Source: Primulina eburnea (lineage: Eukaryota > Streptophyta > Magnoliopsida > Lamiales > Gesneriaceae). From it: a stretch of 64,000 nt of DNA. Shown piece by piece: positions 21,983 through 32,809 of this stretch. The notes beneath the pieces are model-generated. The model was not told the DNA's origin. It worked only from the letters and a program-made list of their open reading frames with translations, and made no database searches. Each line of letters starts with the position of its first letter. Positions within the stretch are counted from its first letter, which is position 1. The stretch lies in assembly GCF_022965805.1 (NCBI RefSeq), contig NC_133103.1, positions 31,063,635 to 31,127,634 of the forward strand. Direction: 5' to 3'. The translations under genes and the position numbers were made by a program.

Positions 21983-24394
21983 TGATTTAGTGGCAGATAC
22001 TAATCTTTTGTGACTATATTGCATATGTATTGATATATACTAATGCATTCACTACGATTATCTTTGACTGAGTTACATTGATATATGTTGTACCTGGTGG
22101 TCTGTATTACTGTAGTATTGATCTCTTTATCCTTTGGGGGGGGGGGGGGGGGGGGGGGTGAGGAGTTGATATCAGTGAATTCTGTGATATATTGTATACT
22201 AAAATAAGATGAGAATGAGATTGAATTAAATTATGTTGTACTTGTGTTGTCTGATTGTGACCGCATTATTGATACCGATATGCTAACAAGTACAGAGAGG
22301 TTGTAATTTCTTGCCAGGAAATGGTAAGATTCAGATTTGAAATGACTGGAGAATGAATGATATACGATAAGGATTCTCGATTTTGAATCCCTTGATATCT
22401 ATATTATTTATGATTCAATGATTATCGAAAGGAATGGAGTTATTCCTATATGTTCGTTGATGACTGAAGTGGAGCATATCAAGGATTGATTTACTAGTAG
22501 CAGGAAGTTTGCTATAGTCTTGCAGATGAGATTTCAGGTTGGTCCTCCTGTATCAGGGAGAGTGATTTCAGCCTTGATTTGATTCCAGGTATTGGTTTCA
22601 TTTTAGAATTTCTTATAGACTGATACTGATTGAATTAAGAGAATTGCGATATCAGTTGAAAGATTTATTGCCTGAAGAGTTAGAGTTACATCTGATTATA
22701 TGTTTCTCTGTAAAGTACTTCAGTTCCATTTATGGGTTGATAAATCCTATGCTCGGAAGTTTTCTGATGATTTTATGCTCGGTTTATCTATGAAATTTTG
22801 ATATATTCGCAGCATATGATTGATTAAATTGAACAGTTGAAATGGTATTGAGTGTTCTGGGAACTGAGATTGTTGTATACAGAATTGTTCGGATATTAAT
22901 CGAGATTGTAACAGATTGTATACAGAGTCTGTGATATCTGAAGATAGTATACTGATTGATTGTAGCACAGTGAGATCGTGATCAGTGGCTGAAAACGATA
23001 TTGAATATGGCAGAATTTTCGAAATGTCACAAATTGCGTTCTATGCAGTTATTAAATCAGTATTGAGTATTGATATTTTGAATCCGATTCGATATTGTTG
23101 TTATTCTCAATCCGGGTTTGATACAGATTATTGTATATTGTTAAGATTATATAAAGTTCAAACCGACTCAGAGCTGATTTTGAAAATTACAGTAGTTCAG
23201 AAGTTTGATCAGACTGTTCAGAATTGGATTTCTATAGTCAGAACCGAATACCAGATAGGTATTTTCTTTAATTTATATTATTAACTGATTTGTTTGTACC
23301 AAATAGTTCGAATCTGAAAGGACAGATAGTGTCAGAGACACACAGTAGTAGATTCAGTACTATTCTGGTAATAGGAAATGTGTGATAATTCGAATAGACG
23401 GTTTTGATATAAACAGATGATATCGGTTATGTCAGAATTTGTATTGAAATGTCTAAATCGCTGACAGATGAAGACAGAAACATAGAAACTTTTAGATTAA
23501 TGATCTTGATTATTGATTTCTAAATAGAAATGGGAGTACATTTCTATGGATTGTGTGATGACCCTACTGAAATCTTGCCAAGATAGTGATTGAGATTGAA
23601 CGATTGTTCAAATCTGTACATGTTATGTTACACAGGAAGAGGTACAGACATAACCAGATGATGGGGATTTATGTCAGAAACGGAGGTTAGATTGTATTGA
23701 ATGCCAAAGTTAATTATGTCAGACTGTGATTTCCGTTTGATTGTGTACTTTTGGCAGAATTTATATCATGAATTTTGATCTATGATTTATAGATTGAAGG
23801 ATAGTCGGAGTGAACTATCTAGATACTGGAGGATATCCAGGAAATGTAGTGCTGGATTTTAGCACTGGTGACCTGATGTCTTGTCACTTGATGAATTATG
23901 GTACAACAATAGCTAGTAGATGAGTATCGAAATAGCTCTAGTCGAGATATTGTACAGTGAGAACTGCAAATTTCCTTCGTATGGAGAGGATATTGCAGTG
24001 TTACCTGAGATCGGATTTGATAAGAACAGAAATCTGATAAGAAAAATGGAACTGATTCTGAAGCAAAGGAAGATATCTCAGAATACATAGATTGAATAAG
24101 CCAACGCCGGACGATGACTGTTGGTATTTGAAGCCAAAGGTTGAATATATCTTTGACTGGGATTAATAAATTAGGTAGCAGATGCCAATATTGAATTGTT
24201 ATGGAACTGTTGAACTGGTGATTGGTATATACAGATGTTGTATAGCCATTGTTCTGAAATTGAGTCTATCACGAGTGATTTCGTTGATATGAGATTATTG
24301 TAGTTTCTGTATGTCCCCTTTTTATATCTGATTGGAGACATGATATGATTATCTGTATTACACGAGTGGATTGTGGTGATTTCGAGGACGAAAT
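21983..24394 (+). pseudogene. Element Y pol relic, eroded beyond use
   Basis: No intact domain, but scattered homology to the pol of element Z remains: protease-like text at about 22245-22400 (DCDRIIDTDMLT against CIIGIDMLTKY), and the RNase H-to-integrase spacer at about 23105-23370 (LRLYKVQTDSELILKI against [16 protein letters not shown]). RT and integrase catalytic motifs are not found. The final part holds the usual GATTTCGAGGACGAAATC and purine tract (about 24380-24415) before the LTR, so the signals required for replication in cis are kept while the enzymes are lost. Confidence 0.75.
22136..22158 (+). repeat. Poly-G tract of 23 bases
   Basis: An uninterrupted run of 23 G inside the eroded protease region of element Y. 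Long G runs are rare and polymorphic, and can form G-quadruplexes. They are also prone to sequencing error, so the exact length is uncertain. Confidence 0.95.
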
Positions 24395-24415
24395 CATATC
24401 TTAGAGGGGGAGAAA

Positions 24416-26625
24416 TGTAATGCCCGAGATGTAATTACCGTAATCAGACGTTGATGAAGTGGTAGAATTGAGGTTGTAGGAGCTCACGTGGAAAAGCCGG
24501 GCGTCGGTGCAAGACAAACAAGATTTTGTACAGAACTCGTGGCGCCCGAGCAGTAGAAAGTGACCGCCCGAGCGCCAATGGACCATAACAATGATACTCG
24601 AACAGAACGTGTGGCGCCCGAGCGGTAGAATATTACCGCCCGAGCGCCAATGTGTGATAAGGAAAGACTTCGGACAGAATATGCCTCGCCCGAGCGGTAA
24701 AGATTAACCGCCCGAGCACGAGTCATGCACAACGTAAGGTTGCCACTTGCCCCTTGAACATGCACGAGATATATATATATACATATATATCTGAATTGAT
24801 TTCATTCCTCAGAATCGAAAAAAGGGTCGAGGAAGGTTATAGAAAATCCTTACGCCTTTTGTGAGAAATCCGTCCGTCTGATTTTGAATCCGACTTCAGT
24901 ACTGTGTTTCTATCGACGCAGGCTACAAATGGACGTAAGTTTTGCTACGTTCTGACATGGTTTGAAATTATGTTGTTGTCAGAATTGAATATGAGTTATA
25001 TATGATGTTCTTGACATAGTAGACATCGTATAATTGAAGTCAGATTAAATAACGGACTGTTTATGTAATTGTTATGATTTTTGAATCGATTTGACTGAGA
25101 ATTCATATCAGATATGTATTGTTATTGAGATTATGACTGGTATCGATATTGATTATGAGTTCTGGTATTAGATCTGTGATGTTCGGACTGACGGGGTTAT
25201 CGAGACTGTATTGTTATACCGTCGAAACATCAGTTAATTGATATTGATCAGATTCAGTAGTGATTTCGATTATATCGTGATATCATCGATATGGATTAGA
25301 TTGTATCTCAATTGACATTGATCAGATTATGTGTTTTGATTTGAGTATTGATCAGAACAGGTTCTAATTGAGTTGTTTATTGATATTATATCTGTTCAGT
25401 ATTGTTATTACCAGATTGGAAATGGACCAAGATAGAGTCGGGACTTCTTCTTCTTCTGAGCGAGAAGATAAATGTATAAATTAATGTTGAGTTGGGATTG
25501 CACAACTCGAGTGAGGTTTGGCTCGAGTTTCCCTAAATCACATACTTTATTTTATTGCATTGATAATTGCAATCAATGTATTGAAAATGCTTGTTTTCTT
25601 GATTTATAGATAGCAGGTATTAGTCGAATGATCTTGTGACAGAAGTGCCTGCTAGTAGCGTGATCGCCACGGGCACATTGCACAATGTCACATGATAGTG
25701 TAGAAATCTCGGGACGGAAGTGCCTGATAGTGGTGGGATTGCCACGGGCACATTGCACGATGTCTCAAGATAGGATCTTAGCGATAGAGCTACAGTCCAT
25801 GACGGTTAGGTCAGGACACCGGATGTTTGGTTATATCGAGTAAATAAAATTGGAATTTCTTCTATTACGGAATTCGATATAGGATCACCATATATGGTTA
25901 TGTCGAGTAAATAGAATAACTGTTCCTTCTATTACGGAATTCGATATAGGAACACCACATCTGGAAACCGGGATCCCTAGGCTAGGATTGAGTCTAGTCT
26001 AAAACGTAGAGTCACGAGTCTGAGTGACAGTTAAATTGATTTATATTGATTGATGTTGATTTATGTTCCTGAATATGGTTCATGTCCCTTTATGTTCCTG
26101 ATATTGGTACATGTTTAGAATAGGAGTTATTCTTGATATTGATTATGTTCCTAATTAGGGTACATGTTTAGAACATGATTTAGTATGGTATTGATTGTTC
26201 TGAATTTGATACATGTTGGAATTGCTTGTTATATGCTTTTATATTGTTTATATGATTGCATGTATACATGATTTATACTGGGAATATAATTCTCACCGGA
26301 TTTATCCGGCTGTGGTCTTGTTTGTATGTGTGCATGACAACATGTGGGATTGGATCAGGGTCAAGAAAAGAACGAGGCTGGACTAGATAGCGTGGCGATC
26401 CGGGCTTCAGAAGCAACTTAGGATTCAGTACTGATATGTAGTTGAACCTAGTTGTATTAATTTAGATAACATCGGAGTTGTGTGTTTATGTCTAATATGT
26501 GATTTGACGTTAATTACATTACGTTTCCGCTTTGTATTTAAAAAAAAATTTAAACCCTGTTTATTATAAATGATTAAATATTCCTAAAGACGATTAAGGA
26601 ATGAATTAGCGTCCGGGTCCCCACA
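24416..26625 (+). repeat. 3' LTR of element Y
   Basis: 2,210 bp, TGTAATGCCCGAGATG...CGTCCGGGTCCCCACA, preceded by the purine tract TTAGAGGGGGAGAAA. It is the complete form of the LTR. It holds the three-unit hairpin array (24541-24720), a TA-rich promoter-like run near 24770 and the conserved block TACTGGGAATATAATTCTC...ATCCGGCTG near 26276-26320. It ends directly against the resumed pol of element X (GAAGGACTAC). Confidence 0.9.
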
Positions 26626-28438
26626 GAAGGACTACTAGAAGAATTATCCTACACATGATTTGGAGCTGACAGCTGTGGTTTTCGCCCTGAAGATTTGGAG
26701 ACCTTATTTGTATGGCGAAAAGTGTGAAATCTTCACGGACCACAAGAGTTTGAAGTATTTTTTTTCTCAGAAAGAACTCGATATGCGACAGAGACGGTGG
26801 TTAGAGCTTGTCAAAGACTATGATGTGACTATTAGTTACCACCCAGGGAAAGCGAGTGTTGTAGCGGATGCTTTGAGCCGTAAGTCGAGTTCTTCTTTGA
26901 ATTAGATGATTCAGCAGCCGTTGTTGTTAGACTTGCAGAGAGAGGAGATAGCTTTGGTGGTTTCGGGTAGCATTGCTAGTTTTTCAGCATTGCTTATTCG
27001 GGCTACATTGACGGACAGGATCCGTAGAGAGCAGGCCAATGATTTATAGTTGACAGAGATGAGAGCCAGAGTAGAGGAGAGAGGTAATTCAGAGTTTGGA
27101 TTGAATGGAGATGGTTTGGTGACTTTCAGAGGCCGTATTTGCATTCCTGTTGGTGATGATATTCGGCGAGACGTCTTGACAGAGACACATACCGTGCCAT
27201 ACTCGATACATCCAGGTGGTACCAAGATATATCAGGATCTTCGTAGACTCTATTGGTGGCCAGGTATGAAGAAAGATATTGTCATGTTTATTTCTCAGTG
27301 CCTAACTTGTCAGCAGGTGAAGATCGAGCACCAGAGACCTGCTGGGACATTGTTGTCATTGCCGATTCCTCAATGAAAATGGGAGCATATTACGATGGAC
27401 TTCGTGACTGGTCTTCCAAGGACGAAGAAAGGTTATAACTCTATTTGGGTTATCGTTGATCGGTTGACCAAGTCAGCGCATTTTCTTCCAGTTAAGACAA
27501 CGTATTCCATGAACCAATATGCCGAAGAGTATATAGCAGAGATTGTTAGACTTCATGGTGTTCCTGTGTCGATTGTGTCTGATCGTGACCCTAGATTTAC
27601 TTCAGAGTTTTGGAAGAGTTTGCACAGAGCTATGGGTACACGGCTAGCATTTAGTACAGCATATCATCCCCAGAGCGACGGTCAATCAGAGAGAGTTATT
27701 CAGATTTTAGAGGATATGCTTAGAGCTTGTACTATAGACTATCCAGGTATTTGGGATTCTAAATTGCCTTTGGTTGAGTTCACGTACAATAATAGTTACC
27801 AAGCGATGATTGGCATGGCGCCTTATGAAGCAGTTTATGGCCGAAAATGTAGATCTCCCTTGTATTGGGATGAGATTGGTGAGAGGAAGATGTTGGGTCC
27901 AGAGTTGGTCCAACAGACAGCTGATGTTGTTGCTGTTATTCGGGAGAGGATGAAGACAGCGCAGTCGAGACAGAAGAGTTATGCTGATGTGCATCGTAGG
28001 CCGTTGCAGTTTGAGGTTGGCGACCATGTGTTCTTGAAGATTGCACCTCTCAAGGGTGTGATGCGGTTTGGCAAGAAGGGAAAGTTGAGTCCGAGATTTA
28101 TTGGCCCATTTGAGATCTTGGATAGAGTTGGTGATCGAGCTTACAGGTTAGCCCTACCGCCAGATCTTGACAGAGTTCACAATGTTTTTCATGTATCTAT
28201 GCTCAGGAAATATATTGCGAATCCTTTCCATGTTCTTCACTACGAGCCATTGGATTTGACGCCGAATTTAACGTACCAAGAGATTCCAGTTTAAATTCTG
28301 GATCGCAAAATTAAAGTATTGAAAAACAAAGAGATCGGCATTGTTAAAATCCTTTGGAGGAATCATTTGATTGAAAAAGCCACGTGGGAACCAGAGGATG
28401 AGATGAAAGAGAAGTATCCTGAGTTGTTTGCGCAGTGA
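26626..28438 (+). pseudogene. Element X pol, 3' part: RNase H, integrase, chromodomain
   Basis: Resumes within the RT/RNase H region ([23 protein letters not shown]), continues with RNase H ([34 protein letters not shown]), the HHCC zinc finger (CLTCQQVK), the integrase core (TMDFVTGLP, VSDRDPRFTSEFW, DGQSERVIQ) and the GPFEIL module. A chromodomain follows at about 28295-28435 (ILDRK...ATWEPEDEMKEKYPELF). In-frame stops occur at about 26637, 26903, 27046, 27374 and 28292; most are one transition away from Gln or Trp. The integrase core itself (27395-28291) is open for 299 codons. Confidence 0.9.
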
Positions 28439-28478
28439 CGTCAATTTCAATGACGAAATTCCTCTAAGGAGGGGAGAT

Positions 28479-30275
28479 TGTAATATCCAAGCTTGGTGAT
28501 CGGTATGGTTTAGGATTTCTTATGGTTATTGACTATTTGGATAAGTTTAAGTATAGTTTTGATGTTAAGGATGACGATTTATGATTTATAGTATTGTTGA
28601 TGATAGATGTTGTGTAGTTCGATTGTAGCGTCGTTACGATTAAATTGATGATAATTTGTATGTTGAGCCAATTGGTATGAGGCCAATTGAAGTGGTTAGA
28701 TAAGACATAGATGTATAACTTTCTTATTTTGAGTTTTGTTCAAATCATTGTGGAAGGTAAGCCAAAAGTGCCCCGAAGTGTGTCGTGTGTTTCGACGTTC
28801 CTCCAGTGACACATGTTGGGAGATTTAGCATAACTTTTTACTCAGACCTCCAAATGATCTGAAATTTTGAGCGGTTCAAGAAAAGACATAGAGCTACAAC
28901 TTTGTAGTTTACCATTTTTCCAAATTATGACGGGAAGAGCGTTTCGGAGGCGATCTTTGAAGACGTTGTGCGCAAAGTATGCGGTGGCATGACCGAAGCA
29001 GGAGCGCACCCGCGGTCTCAGGCTTCAGATTTTCGGTTGTTTTCCCATAGCAAGAGCGCACCCGCAGTCCTTTATGCAGCGCACCCGCGATCTGTGAACA
29101 GTAAAGTCGTGTTTTTGGATTTAAGTGCTTAAATACATGATTTGGTTCATTTTTCCCTCATTCTCGATTTCTTCAGCTCAAGGGAAGCTATGGTTCCATT
29201 TTCTTTCTTTCCTTTCTTAGATTCAAGCTTCTTGTTGGATTATTGAAGAGAAAACAAGGTTATTTTGAGTTCAAGGAGCTAAGGTAAGCTTGTGGCTTTG
29301 GTTATTTCTTGGTTTAAGGTATTGGGGAAATATGGAGATGTTTGATTATGTTGGCTTTATGGAGTTTATGGTATGGTTTCATGATTATTGAGATGTTGAT
29401 GGTGCAATTCATGGTTTATTGTTGTAGGTTTTGTACCAAGAGTATAGATTCAAGTGTTCCAAGTGGTTGTAAGTGGAATTTCATTCCTTGTGCTCACATG
29501 ATAATATATGTATGGTGTTTCAATGTTTTTAAAGTGCTATTCCCTTCATTTGATTCATGTTATGTATTGATACACTTTGTTGTATATTATGGAGGCATTT
29601 TATGTCTCAATTATGTCAAAGGGAATACAAGAGAAAAGAGTATGCAAAGTGTTTGATTTAATGCCCAAGAGAGAGTTTAAATGTTTTATTGGATTGATAG
29701 ATACATAGTCAGAGATTGCATGCAATTAGTTGATCAACGACCATAGGCTTTTATCCCGACAGAGTTAACGATTTATATCGATGGGATACGAGCACCACAG
29801 ACAGAGATACTATTGAAATCAATCCACCAGAGTAAAGAGAAATACCATCGTTATTGCTAAGTATTGCTATGATATTCATATTTCAGAGTTGATGGTATTG
29901 AATGTTTTCAAAGCCATGTTTTACAGAGTATGCTATGTACATTGCTATGTAAGAGTTCCACTTGCTTTGTTTTATATTCATTTCAGTTATTCATGTGATG
30001 CAGATAAGAGTGACGGGCCAGGACGTTGATTGGAGTCGGGGTCATATGCATAAGAGAGGGAAGGAAGAAGAGTATTTTGTTAGCACTTTGGCATGATCAT
30101 TAAAATGATGTTTTGTCTTTTGTTGCATCATTTGATTGATCATGTATTTATACTTTTGGTTGTAAATATTGAAAATGTGTTTATGTCAAGAGAAGTTTTA
30201 AATCATTCCTTCCTATAAGAGTAAAATTTTTAAATTCCGCTGTTATTTGAAAAGATCAGAGCAAGAGGTGTCACA
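28479..30275 (+). repeat. 3' LTR of element X
   Basis: 1,797 bp after the purine tract CTCTAAGGAGGGGAGAT. The sequence is a close copy of the 5' LTR with one fewer array unit. Its end abuts CTTAA and the resumed Copia B LTR. Confidence 0.92.
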
Positions 30276-30280
30276 CTTAA

Positions 30281-30553
30281 GCTCGAGCTACCTTTATCCT
30301 TGTTTTAGTCGGCTGATTCGACTAGAAACCTGTAGAGAATACACGGTACTCTTCGTAATGAGTTTCATAATCTTACGTTGTGACGCAGACCTTATGGTAC
30401 TTATTGTTTATTCAAGGACTGTATCTATGCAGCTTGCATGAGTATACAGATATAATGTCATAATCGTAAAATATTATTAAAATAAAGAATGTTTTACATT
30501 AGAGTCAATAAAGTATGAGCCATAATTTGGCTTGCTGAGCACCTACTCTAACA
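30281..30553 (-). repeat. LTR of Copia B, 5' part (beyond element X)
   Basis: On the minus strand it starts TGTTAGAGTAGGTGCTCAGC at 30553 and matches the first part of the Copia A LTR (TTTATTTTAATAATATTT, GTATACTCATGCAAGCTGCATAGAT). Joined to 12608-14725 it completes the LTR. It marks the right edge of the nested block; 30554-30826 beyond it is unremarkable AT-rich DNA. Confidence 0.82.
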
Positions 30554-30826
30554 ACTTGCAATGTGAAACTTGTACAGAAAAGCACAACTTGCTCATTTTT
30601 GTCCAATGTAAAGGCCATTGTAACATTTGGACATGAAATTTGGAACCCAGTACAATTTTTTTGGCAACTCCTGTCATTTTTTCGCTTATGCTTCTTTCAA
30701 AGTCTTCGTCGAATTTAACAAAATTTTAAGTTTTTTTCATTCGTGTTATCGAGCTATTATTATTATTATTCTTAAATAAGATATAGCAAATATTTTAAAA
30801 TTTGTGATGTACGTTTTGCCAATACC

Positions 30827-31194
30827 TGTTAAATGTCCCACATCGGTTAGATAAATAACCTTTGAGTGGCATATATTGGCTTGGACAATCCTCTCCCCTT
30901 GAGCTAGCTTTTGGGGTTGAGTTAGGTCCAAGTTCCAATCTTAACATGGTATCAGAGCCCAGGTTTTACCGTTATGTGTTGGACTGCCTATAATTAGGCC
31001 ACCCGTTCTGCCCATAATTGGGTCATTTGTAAACTCCACGCTCCAGATGTTCATTCCTGGGCGTGAGAGGGGTGTGTTAAATGTCCCACATCGGTTAGAT
31101 AAATAACCTTTGAGTGGCATATATTGGCTTGGACAATCCTCTCCCCTTGAGCTAGCTTTTGGGGTTGAGTTAGGTCCAAGTTCCAATCTTAACA
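30827..31194 (+). mobile_element. TRIM: complete miniature LTR retrotransposon
   Basis: Two 120-bp terminal repeats (30827-30946 and 31075-31194) look identical base for base: TGTTAAATGTCCCACATCGG...CAATCTTAACA. The primer site TGGTATCAGAGCC follows the first directly (30947-30959), and a purine-rich tract GTGAGAGGGGTG precedes the second. Exact 5-bp duplications ATACC flank it (30822-30826, 31195-31199). There is no coding sequence in the 128-bp interior. The CCCACATCGG start is typical of plant TRIMs of the Katydid type; there is no 5S promoter, so it is not Cassandra. It must have been mobilised by proteins of another element, and recently. Confidence 0.95.
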
Positions 31195-31268
31195 ATACCC
31201 TCTACAATTTCAGATTCTTATAAATAGTATCAAGGTTACCTATTTTATTAGTTTCTTAGGAGAAGATA

Positions 31269-31588
31269 TATATTTTTCTACTAATTTATTCAATTTTGTT
31301 TTGGTCCACAGAATTTTCAAACTTTTAATTTCAAACTATTTTGGTCCAATTATTGAAATAACATGATAAATTGGTGATGTGGCGTGAGAAAATATTGATA
31401 TAACATCGAAAAATACTAACGTGGTATCGAAAATTACTAACTTGTTAGATGTCACATCATCCATTGGATCAAAATAGTCGAAAATTAAAAATTAATGTAG
31501 AAAAACTAAACTCTGAGAACTTAACTAAACTCTGAGAACTTAATATGTCAAAAACCAAAATTGGACAAATTAATAAATAAAAAATCAT
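31269..31588. mobile_element. Fold-back MITE-like repeat 1
   Basis: About 320 bp whose two ends are inverted, imperfect copies: ATTTATTCAATTTTGTTTTGGTCC...CTATTTTGGTCCAAT on the left, and on the right the reverse complement of AATTTGTCCAATTTTGG...CTATTTTGATCCAAT. A 17-bp direct duplication (TAAACTCTGAGAACTTAAC) sits in the right arm. The centre (GTGGCGTGAGAAAATATTG, ATCGAAAATTACTAAC) resembles that of repeat 2. Boundaries and family are uncertain, and no clean target duplication was found. Confidence 0.5.
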
Positions 31589-31854
31589 TTTCCCATTCTT
31601 GAATGATGTATATTATATTTCTCAAATTTTTTTAGATAGAATTTTGTTCATGCTTCTTTCTCGACTTACTCGCGTAGTCTAACAAATTGGTCAAATTGTA
31701 TTTCCATTAATTATATGGTGAGAACGGCAGATACTACAATATCCACGTAAGACGACGAATCTATTTTGCCTTGTTCTGTTCTTATTGTTAGGTTGATATA
31801 ATGAATATATGATTCTACTATTTTCTATTTTTAATGGGAAAATTATTTTTTTGT

Positions 31855-32132
31855 CCTATCACTTTCATGTTTTTTTTCATGTTTTCTATCAATTCACGGT
31901 CTTAGTCTACTAACTTACAATTATTTCAATTTTAGTCATTTTTCACGAAAATATTGATGTGACACCGTATAGTTCAACAATTTCCTGTTCCACAATATTA
32001 TTTTCGATTTCATATCATCATTTCTAACATCTTATCAACACAATTGAAAAAGAACTAAAATTAAAAAAAAAAAAAAAAAGCAAATTAATAGCTTAAAACC
32101 GTAAATTGATCAACGTCATGTAAAAAACAGAC
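31855..32132. mobile_element. Fold-back MITE-like repeat 2
   Basis: Left end TTTTTTTTCATG..TCTATCAATTCACGGTCTTAG; the right end reversed reads TTTTTTACATGACGTTGATCAATTTACGGTTTTAAG. The interior (CACGAAAATATTGATGTGACACC, TTATTTTCGATTTC) resembles repeat 1 about 270 bp upstream. Like repeat 1 it lies in the upstream region of the sugar transporter gene. Boundaries are approximate. Confidence 0.5.
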
Positions 32133-32590
32133 AACACGACTCTATGTCGAAACTTATTCCTTCAGTTGATCTTAATTGCTGAATTAGCTTCTAAACTTAT
32201 TTTTTGTTTTATTATCTTAGTTCCATTTATTTAAAACTTTATTTAATTCAATAAAAAAAATATTGTAACTTGTACAATTAACCCACCAACGCAAATTATC
32301 CGAATCCGAATCCTTCAAATTTCCAACGTACAGTATTTTGTCATGATCAATGAACATTTATTTATAGTAGTCAAAGCATTATCAATAATATTCTGTGATG
32401 GAAGAGAAATAAATAACGATCAACCATGAATTCTAGTGACAATTAAAGGTAATTAATTACTTTCCCTTATCTAACCAAATTTTAGACCATCCATTTTCCT
32501 TAGTAGTAACTAAATTTCTCATCCATCACAATATCCCATTTTTTCAGATTTAAGTTAATAATTAATACCGTAAATTGGGGAATATTTTAC

Positions 32591-32598
32591 TATAAAAG
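32591..32598 (+). promoter_or_regulatory. Candidate TATA box of the sugar transporter gene
   Basis: TATAAAAG, 212 bp before the start codon in a pyrimidine- and AT-rich region. It would give a 5' untranslated region of roughly 180 nt. Chosen by match and distance only. Confidence 0.4.
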
Positions 32599-32809
32599 TG
32601 CCATTTCTTATGACCATTATCGTGCACATAATCAATCTTCGAGAAAATAAGGCAGGAGAATAAAGGACAAAGATACATGAGATACAGTATTTCTTTGGTT
32701 CTTTGTCTCCGCCCCTCCTGCTTAATTTGTTCATATTTGTAGATAAAATATTAGACTTTTCTCCATTTTCTTCAACCCTTTTGAGAATTATTACCGTGGA
32801 AGCAGTAAA

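Larger units (their letters stand above)
18436..26625 (+). mobile_element. Nested Gypsy element Y (probably non-autonomous)
   Basis: 8.2 kb with two long LTRs (18436-20626 and 24416-26625), a primer site, a near-intact gag and a heavily eroded pol. The LTRs differ by only a small number of changes by eye, so the insertion is recent, yet the pol region has no open domain. The first LTR lacks the initial 14 bases present in the second, and no target duplication flanks the element. Its LTR backbone and gag are related to element Z and to the solo LTR. Confidence 0.88.
14726..30275 (+). mobile_element. Gypsy chromovirus element X with a nested Gypsy (Y) inside
   Basis: Two LTRs start TGTAATATCCAAGC and end GTGTCACA, flanked by exact 5-bp duplications CTTAA (14721-14725 and 30276-30280). 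Inside are a tRNA-Met type primer site, gag, protease, the first part of RT, then element Y, then the end of RT/RNase H, integrase and a C-terminal chromodomain. Without Y it would be about 7.4 kb. The chromodomain and gag-PR-RT-RH-IN order place it in the Tekay/Del-like chromoviruses. It is inactive: most of RT is missing and at least four stop codons break pol. Confidence 0.93.

Noticed and set aside
30827..31194. Cassandra-type TRIM with 5S promoter
   Set aside because: No 5S rRNA-like internal promoter is present in the 120-bp LTRs.
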